IMG/VR virus record: IMGVR_UViG_3300020281_000114
Coordinates: 1-25,664 of that record
DNA: 25,664 bases
Direction: 5' to 3' (one strand)
Origin: a virus
In this document: one piece after another, positions 7,698 to 14,046 of the stretch
How positions within the stretch are numbered: the first letter of the stretch is position 1
Layout of the letters: each line of letters opens with the position of its first letter
Translations under genes and position numbers: made by a program
The notes under the pieces: model-generated
Seen by the model: the letters and a program-made list of their open reading frames with translations, nothing else
Database searches by the model: none
What the model was told of the DNA's origin: nothing

Positions 7698-8129
7698 ATG
7701 AGACTACTGATCTCAGAGGTGCTTCAAAAAGCACACAATGCCAAGACCAAGGCACAAAAGATCAAGATCCTTAAAGATCATGATTCTCAAACGCTTAGGT
7801 CTATTTTCATCATTAACTATGATGACTCACTTAAATGTCTACTGCCAGAAGGTGCTCCACCATACAAACCTAATGAAGCACCAGAGGGTACAGAACATAC
7901 TAAGTTAGAGAAAGAAGGTAGAATCCTTCATCACTTCTTTAAAGGTGGATCAAAGATCCCTATGATGAGACGTGAACAAATGTTCATCCAACTTCTAGAA
8001 GGACTACATCCTGATGAAGCAAACGTTGTTATCCTTGCAAAGGATAAGAAGTTGAACAAGAGATACAAAGTCACCAAGGCATGTATCGAAGAAGCGTTCC
8101 CTCAAATCCAGTGGGGAGGACGCGGATGA
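7698..8129 (+). CDS. Conserved T4-like phage protein (DUF6433-like)
   Basis: This 143-residue protein resembles a family of unknown function that follows rnh in many T4-like marine phages. Visible marks are the opening MRLLISEVLQKA, the LLPEGAPPYKPNEAPEG segment near residue 50, and MFIQLLEGLHPDEANVV with a following Lys-Asp-Lys near residues 98-120, ending in a conserved-looking EAFPQIQW. No catalytic motif is evident. It starts two bases after rnh and its stop overlaps the next start (ATGA). Family name is from memory and moderately certain. Confidence 0.75.
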   Translation: MRLLISEVLQKAHNAKTKAQKIKILKDHDSQTLRSIFIINYDDSLKCLLPEGAPPYKPNEAPEGTEHTKLEKEGRILHHFFKGGSKIPMMRREQMFIQLLEGLHPDEANVVILAKDKKLNKRYKVTKACIEEAFPQIQWGGRG

Positions 8130-8389
8130 GGCATCTCAAAAGAGATTGCCAACCAGAAGCAGCAAAGGATAGGAGACTACCCTCGAATTCGTATCTCATT
8201 TCTTACAATGATGGTACAAAGATTGCACATGACATAGTAATGTCATCTAAACAAGTAGACATCTTTGATTATTACTGGGACAACTATAAAGATACAAAGA
8301 TGATCTGGAAACAAACAGAAGGGAGGATCAATCCGAGACTATGGTTAGAGCAACAGGAGGACAAGGGCAAGAAGAGAAAAAGACGATGA
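8126..8389 (+). CDS. Small hypothetical protein
   Basis: The 87-residue product starts at the ATG overlapping the previous stop (ATGA at 8126-8129). An earlier in-frame ATG at 8081 would add 15 residues buried in the preceding gene. The core SYLISYNDGTKIAHDIVM resembles a short conserved cyanophage family without known function. The C-terminus is very basic (KGKKRKRR). Its stop overlaps the next ATG at 8386, continuing the coupled series. Confidence 0.7.
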   Translation: MRHLKRDCQPEAAKDRRLPSNSYLISYNDGTKIAHDIVMSSKQVDIFDYYWDNYKDTKMIWKQTEGRINPRLWLEQQEDKGKKRKRR

Positions 8390-8634
8390 GCATTTACACT
8401 TTCGACATGAAGAAGAAAAAAGAAGAACCCAAAGATCCTAGGGAAGACCCCGCATATGATTGGGGTTATAAAAAGGGTGAGGAACTTACTGACTTCCTTC
8501 TTTCACTTGCTATCATGCCCTTTGTAATTTGGGGTGCATGGAACCTAGCAATTCCTGCACTATTCGGATTGCCTGCTATTGGTTGGGTGCAATCCGCAGC
8601 GTTGTTTATTTTATCAAGATTTTTAGTTAGATGA
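8386..8634 (+). CDS. Small two-span membrane protein
   Basis: The 82-residue product starts at 8386 (MSIYTFDM), overlapping the upstream stop; an in-frame ATG at 8341 is less likely. Residues 9-20 are highly charged (KKKKEEPKDPRED). Two hydrophobic helices follow, around residues 35-55 and 59-79, separated by a short Gly/Pro turn. It ends four bases into thyX (ATGA). Function unknown. Confidence 0.7.
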   Translation: MSIYTFDMKKKKEEPKDPREDPAYDWGYKKGEELTDFLLSLAIMPFVIWGAWNLAIPALFGLPAIGWVQSAALFILSRFLVR

Positions 8635-9338
8635 AACCACAAGTATGTTTAATCTCTGTGACACCAAACGCAGAGCAAACTATTGGTTACATTGCTCGTG
8701 TAAGTAACCCAAAGAACCAAGAGAACCCAAAGGTAGAAGGGTTGTTGAAGTATTGTATCAAGCATGGACATTGGTCTGTCTTTGAACAGGCAAACATGAC
8801 CATCCAGATTGAAACTAATCGAGGGATTGCTGCACAGATTCTTAGACACCGTTCGTTTACCTTCCAAGAGTTTAGTCAGAGGTATGCTGACTCATCACAA
8901 CTAGGAGACATTCCTATTCCAGAACTACGTCGTCAAGATAAAACTAATCGTCAGAATAGTATTGATGACATGGACCCAAGTCTTGTACAGAAGTATGAGA
9001 TCTTGATGCAAGATCATTTCGCTCATGCCATGGACTTGTATAAGAAAATGTTGAACGATGGTATTGCAAAAGAATGTGCTAGGTTTGTACTACCCTTGGC
9101 AACACCTACCAAACTTTATATGACAGGTTCTTTGAGGAGTTGGATTCATTACATCGAACTTCGTTCTGGTCACGGAACACAAAAAGAACATGCAGACATT
9201 GCTAACTTGATCAAGCGTCACTTCGTATGTCAATTCCCTATCATTTCTAGGGCACTAGAATGGTGTGATGATGATTGTCGTTGCAACGAACTTGATGAGT
9301 ATGCAAAAGACTTACAACCCTGTTTAAGGATTGATTAA
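8631..9338 (+). CDS. thyX: Flavin-dependent thymidylate synthase ThyX
   Basis: The 235-residue protein carries the ThyX signature RHRX7S at residues 72-82 (RHRSFTFQEFS), followed by QRY, the family's nucleotide/FAD-binding loop. The C-terminal half has the conserved SLRSWIHYIELR segment with dUMP-binding Arg residues. ThyX methylates dUMP to dTMP using methylene-tetrahydrofolate and NADPH through FAD. It is a frequent cyanophage gene that supplies thymidine for an AT-rich genome. It overlaps the membrane-protein gene by ATGA, so it is co-expressed with the replication block. Confidence 0.96.
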   Translation: MKPQVCLISVTPNAEQTIGYIARVSNPKNQENPKVEGLLKYCIKHGHWSVFEQANMTIQIETNRGIAAQILRHRSFTFQEFSQRYADSSQLGDIPIPELRRQDKTNRQNSIDDMDPSLVQKYEILMQDHFAHAMDLYKKMLNDGIAKECARFVLPLATPTKLYMTGSLRSWIHYIELRSGHGTQKEHADIANLIKRHFVCQFPIISRALEWCDDDCRCNELDEYAKDLQPCLRID

Positions 9339-9340
9339 TT

Positions 9341-9595
9341 ATGGACACAACAAAAATTAGAGCACAAGTGAAATCTAAATGGTATTATATTTTCTGGGGT
9401 ATCGCAACAACCTCAGTGGTGGCGGGGCAGATCTTAGTAGGTACAGGTTATCGTCAGATGGCACAAGAAACTGAAAAGATCAACAACACTCTAATTAAAA
9501 TTTTAATTGGAGGTGCAATCCGACAACAGATTGAAGCACCAGACGCTGCTCCCATGGAGCAACAAGACCAGTACACCATGCCTATCATCCGATAA
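9341..9595 (+). CDS. Small membrane-anchored hypothetical protein
   Basis: The 84-residue product has one hydrophobic helix at about residues 15-37 (YYIFWGIATTSVVAGQILVG) after a basic start, then a soluble part with an amphipathic helix and a disordered Gln/Pro tail. It resembles short membrane proteins of cyanophages with no known role. The stop overlaps the next ATG by one base (TAATG). Confidence 0.7.
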   Translation: MDTTKIRAQVKSKWYYIFWGIATTSVVAGQILVGTGYRQMAQETEKINNTLIKILIGGAIRQQIEAPDAAPMEQQDQYTMPIIR

Positions 9596-9825
9596 TGCCT
9601 ACCTATCCCCTCATAAATAAGACCACAGGAGAAAAGCAAGAACTCTCCATGACAATGAAAGAGTATGACCAGTGGCGAAAAGATAATCCAGACTGGGACA
9701 GAGACTGGTCGGCAGGAATTGGTGGTACCATGTATGGTAAACCAAAACAATCCGACGGTTTTAAAGAAGTGATGCAAAAAATTCAAGCAGAACACCCCAA
9801 ATCAAATCTTTCCCAATACACATAA
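9595..9825 (+). CDS. Small conserved phage protein, distantly FmdB-like N-terminus
   Basis: The 76-residue product starts MPTYPLINKTTGE, recalling the MPTY opening of FmdB-type zinc-ribbon proteins, but it has no cysteine, so no zinc ribbon can form. The C-terminal DGFKEVMQKIQAEHP is a pattern recalled from a short protein widespread in T4-like marine phages. Function is unknown. It starts and ends in one-base stop/start overlaps with its neighbours, so it is coupled to phoH. Confidence 0.65.
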   Translation: MPTYPLINKTTGEKQELSMTMKEYDQWRKDNPDWDRDWSAGIGGTMYGKPKQSDGFKEVMQKIQAEHPKSNLSQYT

Positions 9826-10580
9826 TGCCAGTAAAGAGAAGGAAAACTCCAACACCTAGTGCTATGAGTCAGAAACAAATCAGACGTAAGAAACCCATCA
9901 ACCTAGAACATCTATCTACGATTGAACCTCTTACAGACAACCAGAAGAAAGTCTTTGATGCATATAAAGACGGTAAGAATCTGGTGCTTCATGGTGCAGC
10001 AGGAACTGGTAAGACTTTTATTAGTTTGTATCTCGCAATGCAAACTGTACTAGACCCTGCTACTCCATACGAAAAGGTGTACATGGTTCGTTCCCTTGTA
10101 CCTACACGAGAGATTGGTTTCCTACCAGGAGATCATGAGGATAAGAGTAACCTATACCAGATTCCATACAAAAATATGGTGAAGTATATGTTCAAGATGC
10201 CTGATGATTCCTCGTTTGAAATGCTATACGATAATCTCAGGGCACAAGAAACTGTTTCCTTCTGGTCGACATCTTTCATCAGAGGTGTTACACTAGATAA
10301 GTGTGTTATAATTGTAGATGAGTTCAGTAACTTGAACTTCCATGAACTTGATTCTATCATCACTCGTGTTGGTGAAGATGCAAGGATCATTTTCTCAGGA
10401 GACTACACACAATCTGATCTTGTAAAGAGTAACGAAAGGTCAGGTGTACTAGACTTCATGAAGATCTTACAGACTATGCCATCATTTGTATGTACAGAGT
10501 TTGGTATTGAAGATATCGTAAGGTCTGGTATGGTAAGAGAGTACCTCGTTAGTAAAATTAATCTAGGATTTCAAACTTAA
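9825..10580 (+). CDS. phoH: PhoH-like ATPase
   Basis: The 251-residue protein has a Walker A motif GAAGTGKT at residues 57-64, a Walker B CVIIVDE with Asp165-Glu166, and the PhoH-type segment containing VRSLVPTREIGFLPGD. The N-terminal 25 residues are strongly basic. PhoH-like P-loop ATPases are near-universal in cyanophages. They resemble helicase/RNA-processing ATPases, and host PhoH responds to phosphate starvation, but the phage role is unsettled. It shares one base with the next gene and precedes a nuclease, so a joint role in nucleic-acid processing is possible (inference). Confidence 0.92.
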   Translation: MPVKRRKTPTPSAMSQKQIRRKKPINLEHLSTIEPLTDNQKKVFDAYKDGKNLVLHGAAGTGKTFISLYLAMQTVLDPATPYEKVYMVRSLVPTREIGFLPGDHEDKSNLYQIPYKNMVKYMFKMPDDSSFEMLYDNLRAQETVSFWSTSFIRGVTLDKCVIIVDEFSNLNFHELDSIITRVGEDARIIFSGDYTQSDLVKSNERSGVLDFMKILQTMPSFVCTEFGIEDIVRSGMVREYLVSKINLGFQT

Positions 10581-11263
10581 TGAAGACATTTAATCATGTA
10601 GGTGCTGCTGCTGAACTCAAACCACTGTCAGCAACACAGGTGAAAGGGAAACGCTTTTATAAAACTCCCGATGGCAAATGGTATCCCTCTGTCACTACGA
10701 TCGTATCCCACATCAGTAGTGCAACCCTTAAAGCATGGGAAGAGAGAGTGGGATTTGAAGAAGCGGAGAAAGTCCGTCGTACATCATCACTAAGAGGAAC
10801 TAAGTATCATGCCATCGTTGAAGCGTACATTAAAGGTGACACTAAAACAGTGGACAAAAGCGAGGGTCTTCCCGCGTACCTTTTTAGGTTTAGTCGTGAG
10901 GTTCTTGATCGTATTGATAATATTCATGCACTTGAAGCACCTCTTTACAGCGATGATCTATGTATTGGCGGTCGGGTTGATTGCATTGCTGAGTTTGATG
11001 GCGAACTTGCTATAATTGATTTCAAAACAACCAAGGAACTCAAACGAGAAGAGTGGTTGCACAAATACTTTGTACAGGAAGCAGCGTATGCTTACATGTA
11101 CTGGGAAAGAACAGGTGTAGAAGTAAAGAAGTTAGTTACTATTTCTGTGGCAGAAGACGGACAGACACAGGTAGTAGAGAAGTATGACAAGACACCATAC
11201 ATTGATGTCTTATGTGAATGGATCAAAGACTTCCGTTACTACATGGAGGGTATCAAATCGTGA
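10580..11263 (+). CDS. PD-(D/E)XK nuclease (RecB/Cas4-like exonuclease)
   Basis: The 227-residue protein has a PD-(D/E)XK core: Asp134 in GGRVDCIAEF, then Asp147-Phe-Lys149 in IIDFKTTK, with a downstream Gln-Glu-Ala-Ala-Tyr (QEAAYAYMYW), the QxxxY motif typical of RecB/AddB/Cas4 nucleases. The four iron-sulphur cysteines of AddB/Cas4 are not apparent. Members of this family in cyanophages are thought to degrade or process DNA ends in recombination or host-DNA breakdown. It lies between phoH and gp33 with overlapping ends. Confidence 0.85.
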   Translation: MKTFNHVGAAAELKPLSATQVKGKRFYKTPDGKWYPSVTTIVSHISSATLKAWEERVGFEEAEKVRRTSSLRGTKYHAIVEAYIKGDTKTVDKSEGLPAYLFRFSREVLDRIDNIHALEAPLYSDDLCIGGRVDCIAEFDGELAIIDFKTTKELKREEWLHKYFVQEAAYAYMYWERTGVEVKKLVTISVAEDGQTQVVEKYDKTPYIDVLCEWIKDFRYYMEGIKS

Positions 11264-11505
11264 AGGATCTTGAAGAGAATTTCATGACACAGAATAAGTT
11301 CAGTGCTCTGGTAGAGACCACAGTACAGAACAATAATGGTCTTATAAATTATATTGAAGCAGTTGCATCTGTATGTGAAGAGTATGAGATTGAGATCGAA
11401 AGGGTCAACAAACTCATTTCTAAACCACTTAAAGATAAAATCAAAGCAAACGCACAGCAACTAAACTGTATCAAGAGAACCAGTAGAGGAGTACTACCCT
11501 TATGA
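11260..11505 (+). CDS. gp33: Late-transcription coactivator gp33
   Basis: The product (81 residues from GTG) resembles T4 gp33, which binds the beta flap of host RNA polymerase and links it to the sliding clamp for late transcription. The recognisable part is NGLINYIEAVASVCEEYEIE followed by KLISKPLKDKI and ending in a hydrophobic tip (GVLPL), like the clamp-binding C-terminus of T4 gp33 (LDFLL). GTG at 11260 overlaps the upstream TGA and has a strong Shine-Dalgarno (GGAGGG, 11245-11250); ATG at 11284 is the alternative. The ATG at 11218 lies deep in the nuclease gene and is unlikely. Its position before gp32 matches T4. Confidence 0.8.
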   Translation: MKDLEENFMTQNKFSALVETTVQNNNGLINYIEAVASVCEEYEIEIERVNKLISKPLKDKIKANAQQLNCIKRTSRGVLPL

Positions 11506-11891
11506 TGGAAGACGAAGACTTTTTTAAATCAGAAGTCGTTAAAGAAGAACTAGATGATCTGCAAGAGACATACACTGATCTCCTACGGATGTCTCAGGGT
11601 TTCCAACAGTTCGATAACGAGAAACGTTTGGAACATATTAACAAGACACTAGATCTTATCTCTAAACAAAAGGTATTCTACTCACGACTACAACTGATAG
11701 CAAATTATGTTGGAGAGAATGAGGAGGAGAAGTCAGAGGTAAAAGAAATGAAGGAGAGGATTGATCAGATGTCCTCTATGTACTCAGGTGGTGGCAACCT
11801 CCTGAGCATTCTGCAAGTCATGGAAGATAAACTTCTAGGATGGAAGAAAGACCTACAAGATGGGAAATCAGGTCACGATTTCCAAATCTAA
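11502..11891 (+). CDS. DUF1825-type protein
   Basis: The 129-residue, helical and acidic protein resembles DUF1825, a small family of cyanobacteria and their phages. The match is FFKSEVVKEELDDLQETYTDLL near residues 7-28, then an acidic-aromatic helix (FDNEKRLEHINKTLDLI) and KQKVFYSRL. The function of the family is unknown. In T4 the slot between genes 33 and 32 holds gene 59, the helicase loader; whether this protein takes that role cannot be told. Start at 11502 overlaps the gp33 stop (ATGA); a second ATG follows at 11505. Confidence 0.75.
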   Translation: MMEDEDFFKSEVVKEELDDLQETYTDLLRMSQGFQQFDNEKRLEHINKTLDLISKQKVFYSRLQLIANYVGENEEEKSEVKEMKERIDQMSSMYSGGGNLLSILQVMEDKLLGWKKDLQDGKSGHDFQI

Positions 11892-11904
11892 GGGGTTGAC
11901 AAAA

Positions 11905-11912
11905 CCTAAATA
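11905..11912 (+). promoter_or_regulatory. gp32: Candidate promoter for gp32 (TTGACA and CCTAAATA)
   Basis: A late-type octamer CCTAAATA lies 60 bases before the gp32 start, with TTGACA at 11896-11901 just upstream. The same TTGACA plus CTAAATA pairing appears before the gene at 5528. No well-spaced -10 for the TTGACA box is seen (TATTAT is 20 bases away). Confidence 0.45.
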
Positions 11913-11916
11913 GTAT

Positions 11917-11934
11917 GCCACTATTATTAGTGGC
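11917..11934 (+). promoter_or_regulatory. gp32: Leader hairpin of gp32, possible autoregulatory operator
   Basis: A perfect 7-bp stem GCCACTA/TAGTGGC with loop TTAT stands 37 bases before the gp32 ATG. It lacks a T run, so it is not a terminator. In T4, gp32 represses its own mRNA by binding an unstructured AT-rich leader next to a 5' pseudoknot. Here the hairpin is followed by an A-rich single-stranded stretch (11935-11960) and the Shine-Dalgarno GGAG at 11961, which is a similar layout (inference). Confidence 0.5.
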
Positions 11935-11971
11935 GAACAAACCAAATACAACTACAATACGGAGAATACGA

Positions 11972-12886
11972 ATGTCATTTTCATCGCTTAAAAAGTCTAG
12001 CACCTCATCTATTTCTAACCTTACAAAAGAGTTGGACAAGATGACTAAGCAAGGCGGGGGCAAAGGTCCCGATGAGCGTCTTTGGAAACCAGAGGTAGAC
12101 AAAGCAGGAAACGGTTACGCAGTAATCAGATTCCTCCCTGCTCCTACAAAGGAAGAACTACCTTGGGCACAAGTCTTTTCTCACGCATTCCAGGGTCCTG
12201 GTGGTTGGTACATCGAGAACTCGTTGACTACTATTGGTCAGCAAGATCCAGTCGGTGACCTTAACCGCGTGCTCTGGAATTCTGGTTTAGACTCCGACAA
12301 AGACGTAGCACGCAAGCAAAAACGTAAGTTATCTTACTACTCAAACATCTATGTGATTAAAGATCCACTTCATCCAGAAAATGAGGGAAGAGTTTTCCTT
12401 TATAAGTATGGTAAGAAGATTCATGATAAGATTGCTGAGGCAATGAAACCTCAGTTCGAGGATGAAGAACCCATCAACCCATTCTGTTTCTGGAAGGGTG
12501 CTGACTTCAAATTGAAGATCGTTAAGCAAGATGGTTACTGGAACTATGATCGTTCTGAGTTTGCTTCTGTGGGAACACTTGGCAACTTTGATGACAGCAA
12601 ACTAGAAGAGATTTACAATCAGGAATATAGTCTCAAAGACTTTACTGATTCTAAGAACTTCAAGTCATACGAACAACTAGAAACAAGATTGAATCTTGTT
12701 CTTGGTAAAACAAGTCGTGCTGCTGTTATTGAAGATGAAGATGGTTTAGACTATGAAGATCAGATTACCCAACCAGTTGAAGAAGTGTCTACTCCTCCAA
12801 CACCAGGGTTCGGAAATGCTGTATCATCATTGAAAGAGGAGGAAGATCCTGATCTATCCTACTTCGCTAAACTAGCAGAAGAATAA
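11972..12886 (+). CDS. gp32: Single-stranded DNA-binding protein gp32
   Basis: The 304-residue protein aligns with T4 gp32: a basic N-terminal segment (MSFSSLKKSS) for cooperative binding, a core with KLSYYSNIYVIKDPLHPEN, GRVFLYKYGKKI and a WNYDRSEF region, and an acidic C-terminal tail (EEEDPDLSYFAKLAEE) for partner binding. It coats ssDNA in replication, recombination and repair. The zinc-binding Cys-Pro-Val-Cys of T4 is replaced by Asp92-Pro-Val-Gly95; the protein has one Cys in all. I place the start at 11972, after GGAG; the ATG at 11915 overlaps the leader hairpin and would add 19 unrelated residues. The stop overlaps the next start (TAATG). Confidence 0.93.
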   Translation: MSFSSLKKSSTSSISNLTKELDKMTKQGGGKGPDERLWKPEVDKAGNGYAVIRFLPAPTKEELPWAQVFSHAFQGPGGWYIENSLTTIGQQDPVGDLNRVLWNSGLDSDKDVARKQKRKLSYYSNIYVIKDPLHPENEGRVFLYKYGKKIHDKIAEAMKPQFEDEEPINPFCFWKGADFKLKIVKQDGYWNYDRSEFASVGTLGNFDDSKLEEIYNQEYSLKDFTDSKNFKSYEQLETRLNLVLGKTSRAAVIEDEDGLDYEDQITQPVEEVSTPPTPGFGNAVSSLKEEEDPDLSYFAKLAEE

Positions 12887-13200
12887 TGAAACTCATCTTG
12901 ACGGCACTTGCAACCTTAACATTCGCAACTCCTGCACAAGCATTAACTTGGAAAGAGTTTTGGGAACCATTTGTTGTTGATCACCATCATCATCATGGTC
13001 ATTATTATCATGGCGATGGTTGCGAACCGATCAAGTATGACTACCATAGGTGGGTATCTGGATACTGGAACGGTAGACGTTGGGTATCTGGATACTACCA
13101 TGTGGAGACAAGGACTAAGTATGTTGGGTGTCATCATGATCATCATGACCCAGTAGAGAATTGGTACCGAGATAATCCACAAAGATACTATCGACCCTAA
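12886..13200 (+). CDS. Secreted histidine-rich small protein
   Basis: The 104-residue product has a Sec signal peptide (MKLILTALATLTFATPAQA) and a short mature domain rich in His, Tyr and Trp. Two His clusters (DHHHHHGHYYHGDGC, about residues 32-46, and CHHDHHD, about residues 82-88), each next to a Cys, suggest metal binding, such as Zn, Cu, Ni or Fe. Between them an in-frame 30-bp tandem duplication gives WVSGYWNGRR then WVSGYYHVET. The likely location is the periplasm or outer membrane of the host. No family is recognised with certainty. It overlaps the gp32 stop by one base, so it may be made together with gp32. Confidence 0.7.
   Translation: MKLILTALATLTFATPAQALTWKEFWEPFVVDHHHHHGHYYHGDGCEPIKYDYHRWVSGYWNGRRWVSGYYHVETRTKYVGCHHDHHDPVENWYRDNPQRYYRP
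13051..13096 (+). repeat. Direct repeat of 16 bp with 30-bp period
   Basis: The 16-mer tgggtatctggatact occurs at 13051-13066 and 13081-13096. The period is exactly ten codons, giving two copies of Trp-Val-Ser-Gly-Tyr in the His-rich protein, which points to an in-frame tandem duplication. Confidence 0.85.
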
Positions 13201-13229
13201 AACGAAATTCACTTTTCGATTCAAAAAAA

Positions 13230-13272
13230 GGGGGAAAAAAATTCGCGGTAATTTTTCGCCCCCAGGGTTTTT
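13230..13272 (+). terminator. Probable terminator of the gp32 unit
   Basis: GGGGG (13230-13234) pairs with CCCCC (13259-13263). After a 2x2 internal loop, AAAAATT (13237-13243) pairs with AATTTTT (13250-13256) around the loop CGCGGT. AGGG then a five-T run (to 13272) follows. It lies in the only sizeable gap after gp32. The four-base spacer before the T run is not ideal for a Rho-independent terminator. Confidence 0.6.
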
Positions 13273-13286
13273 CATAATTTTATACA

Positions 13287-13475
13287 ATGAACTATCGACC
13301 TTATTCTATTGAATGGCATAGATATCGCTATCTTAAAGAAGCGATTGATAAGTACCTAGATGACTATGTAAGCAATGACGTGATTGTTGCTGATATTCAC
13401 CAAGTGCTTAATGAACGCTCTTCGCACGCACGCGAAGAATTCACTAGAATTGATAAACTATCAAAAGACCTGTAA
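13287..13475 (+). CDS. Small hypothetical protein
   Basis: The 62-residue, mostly helical protein (YLKEAIDKYLDDYV ... EFTRIDKL) resembles a short conserved cyanophage protein found near gp32 and the baseplate genes; function unknown. There is no Shine-Dalgarno before the ATG (the flank is ATTTTATACA). It is followed directly by the next ATG with no gap. Confidence 0.6.
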   Translation: MNYRPYSIEWHRYRYLKEAIDKYLDDYVSNDVIVADIHQVLNERSSHAREEFTRIDKLSKDL

Positions 13476-13793
13476 ATGCTATCTACCCAATATCGACTCA
13501 GACTTGAAAAAGTCTGCAAATTGATTGTTGAGGGAAAAGACGTAGATCTCTCCGACATGATATGGGCACAAAAACTAGCACAAAAGAACACTACTGCTGC
13601 GACATGGATGCGACAAGCACGTCAGCGAGCAGCAAATCCCGATATGAAAGATGGCGGGACAGACGATTTTCTGAATAGGATGGGACTAGGCGAACCCGAC
13701 CCATCTGATTATAGAGAAGGGTTCGGCAGTGCTGATGATATAGGCGAATGGTTCAACCGCAAAAAACCTGACGATTGGAGACAACGTGACTAA
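13476..13793 (+). CDS. Conserved cyanophage hypothetical protein
   Basis: The 105-residue protein has a helical N-half (YRLRLEKVCKLIVEGKDVDL ... WAQKLAQKN) and a Gly/Asp/Pro-rich C-half that includes ANPDMKDGGTDDFLNRMGLG and ends in PDDWRQRD. The pattern is familiar from T4-like cyanophages but has no assigned role. Its start abuts the preceding stop, and its last eight bases overlap the next gene. Confidence 0.7.
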   Translation: MLSTQYRLRLEKVCKLIVEGKDVDLSDMIWAQKLAQKNTTAATWMRQARQRAANPDMKDGGTDDFLNRMGLGEPDPSDYREGFGSADDIGEWFNRKKPDDWRQRD

Positions 13794-14046
13794 ACCTACT
13801 GAAAACTACGAACAACTAATTCAACGCTTCACAAAGCGTACTATGCAACTTCGTGCTAGACAAGATGAACTACAAGGATGGTATGAAGAATATATTAAAA
13901 ACGAGAACGACTTGAAGAGACTAGAAGGTTCTATGCAAGCGATCGAATACGTTGCTTTCGGTAAAATGCCTGGTGATGGTAACCACGACAAATTTAAGGA
14001 TCATACTCCACAAGCGTATAAGGAGCAGATTCCAGAGAGATATTAA
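13786..14046 (+). CDS. Small hypothetical coiled-coil protein
   Basis: The 86-residue product starts at GTG 13786 with GGAG five bases upstream, overlapping the previous gene by eight bases. Residues 7-50 form a long charged helix (QLIQRFTKRTMQLRARQDEL), likely a coiled coil. The tail is unstructured. Its TAA stop shares three bases with the stop of the minus-strand gp53 (TTAA at 14043-14046). Function unknown. Confidence 0.65.
   Translation: MTKPTENYEQLIQRFTKRTMQLRARQDELQGWYEEYIKNENDLKRLEGSMQAIEYVAFGKMPGDGNHDKFKDHTPQAYKEQIPERY

Noticed and set aside
8081-8125. Upstream ATG extending the gene at 8126
   Set aside because: It would overlap the previous gene by 49 bases, whereas ATG 8126 gives the ATGA coupling used throughout the block. 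The same reasoning rejects 8341 for the gene at 8386.
11915-11971. Upstream ATG extending gp32 by 19 residues
   Set aside because: It lies over the leader hairpin, has no Shine-Dalgarno, and the added residues are unlike the basic gp32 N-terminus; ATG 11972 follows GGAG.
12980-13010. Poly-His codons as a vector-derived His tag
   Set aside because: The cluster is internal to a natural secreted protein with mixed CAC/CAT codons and a second His cluster; nothing vector-like flanks it.
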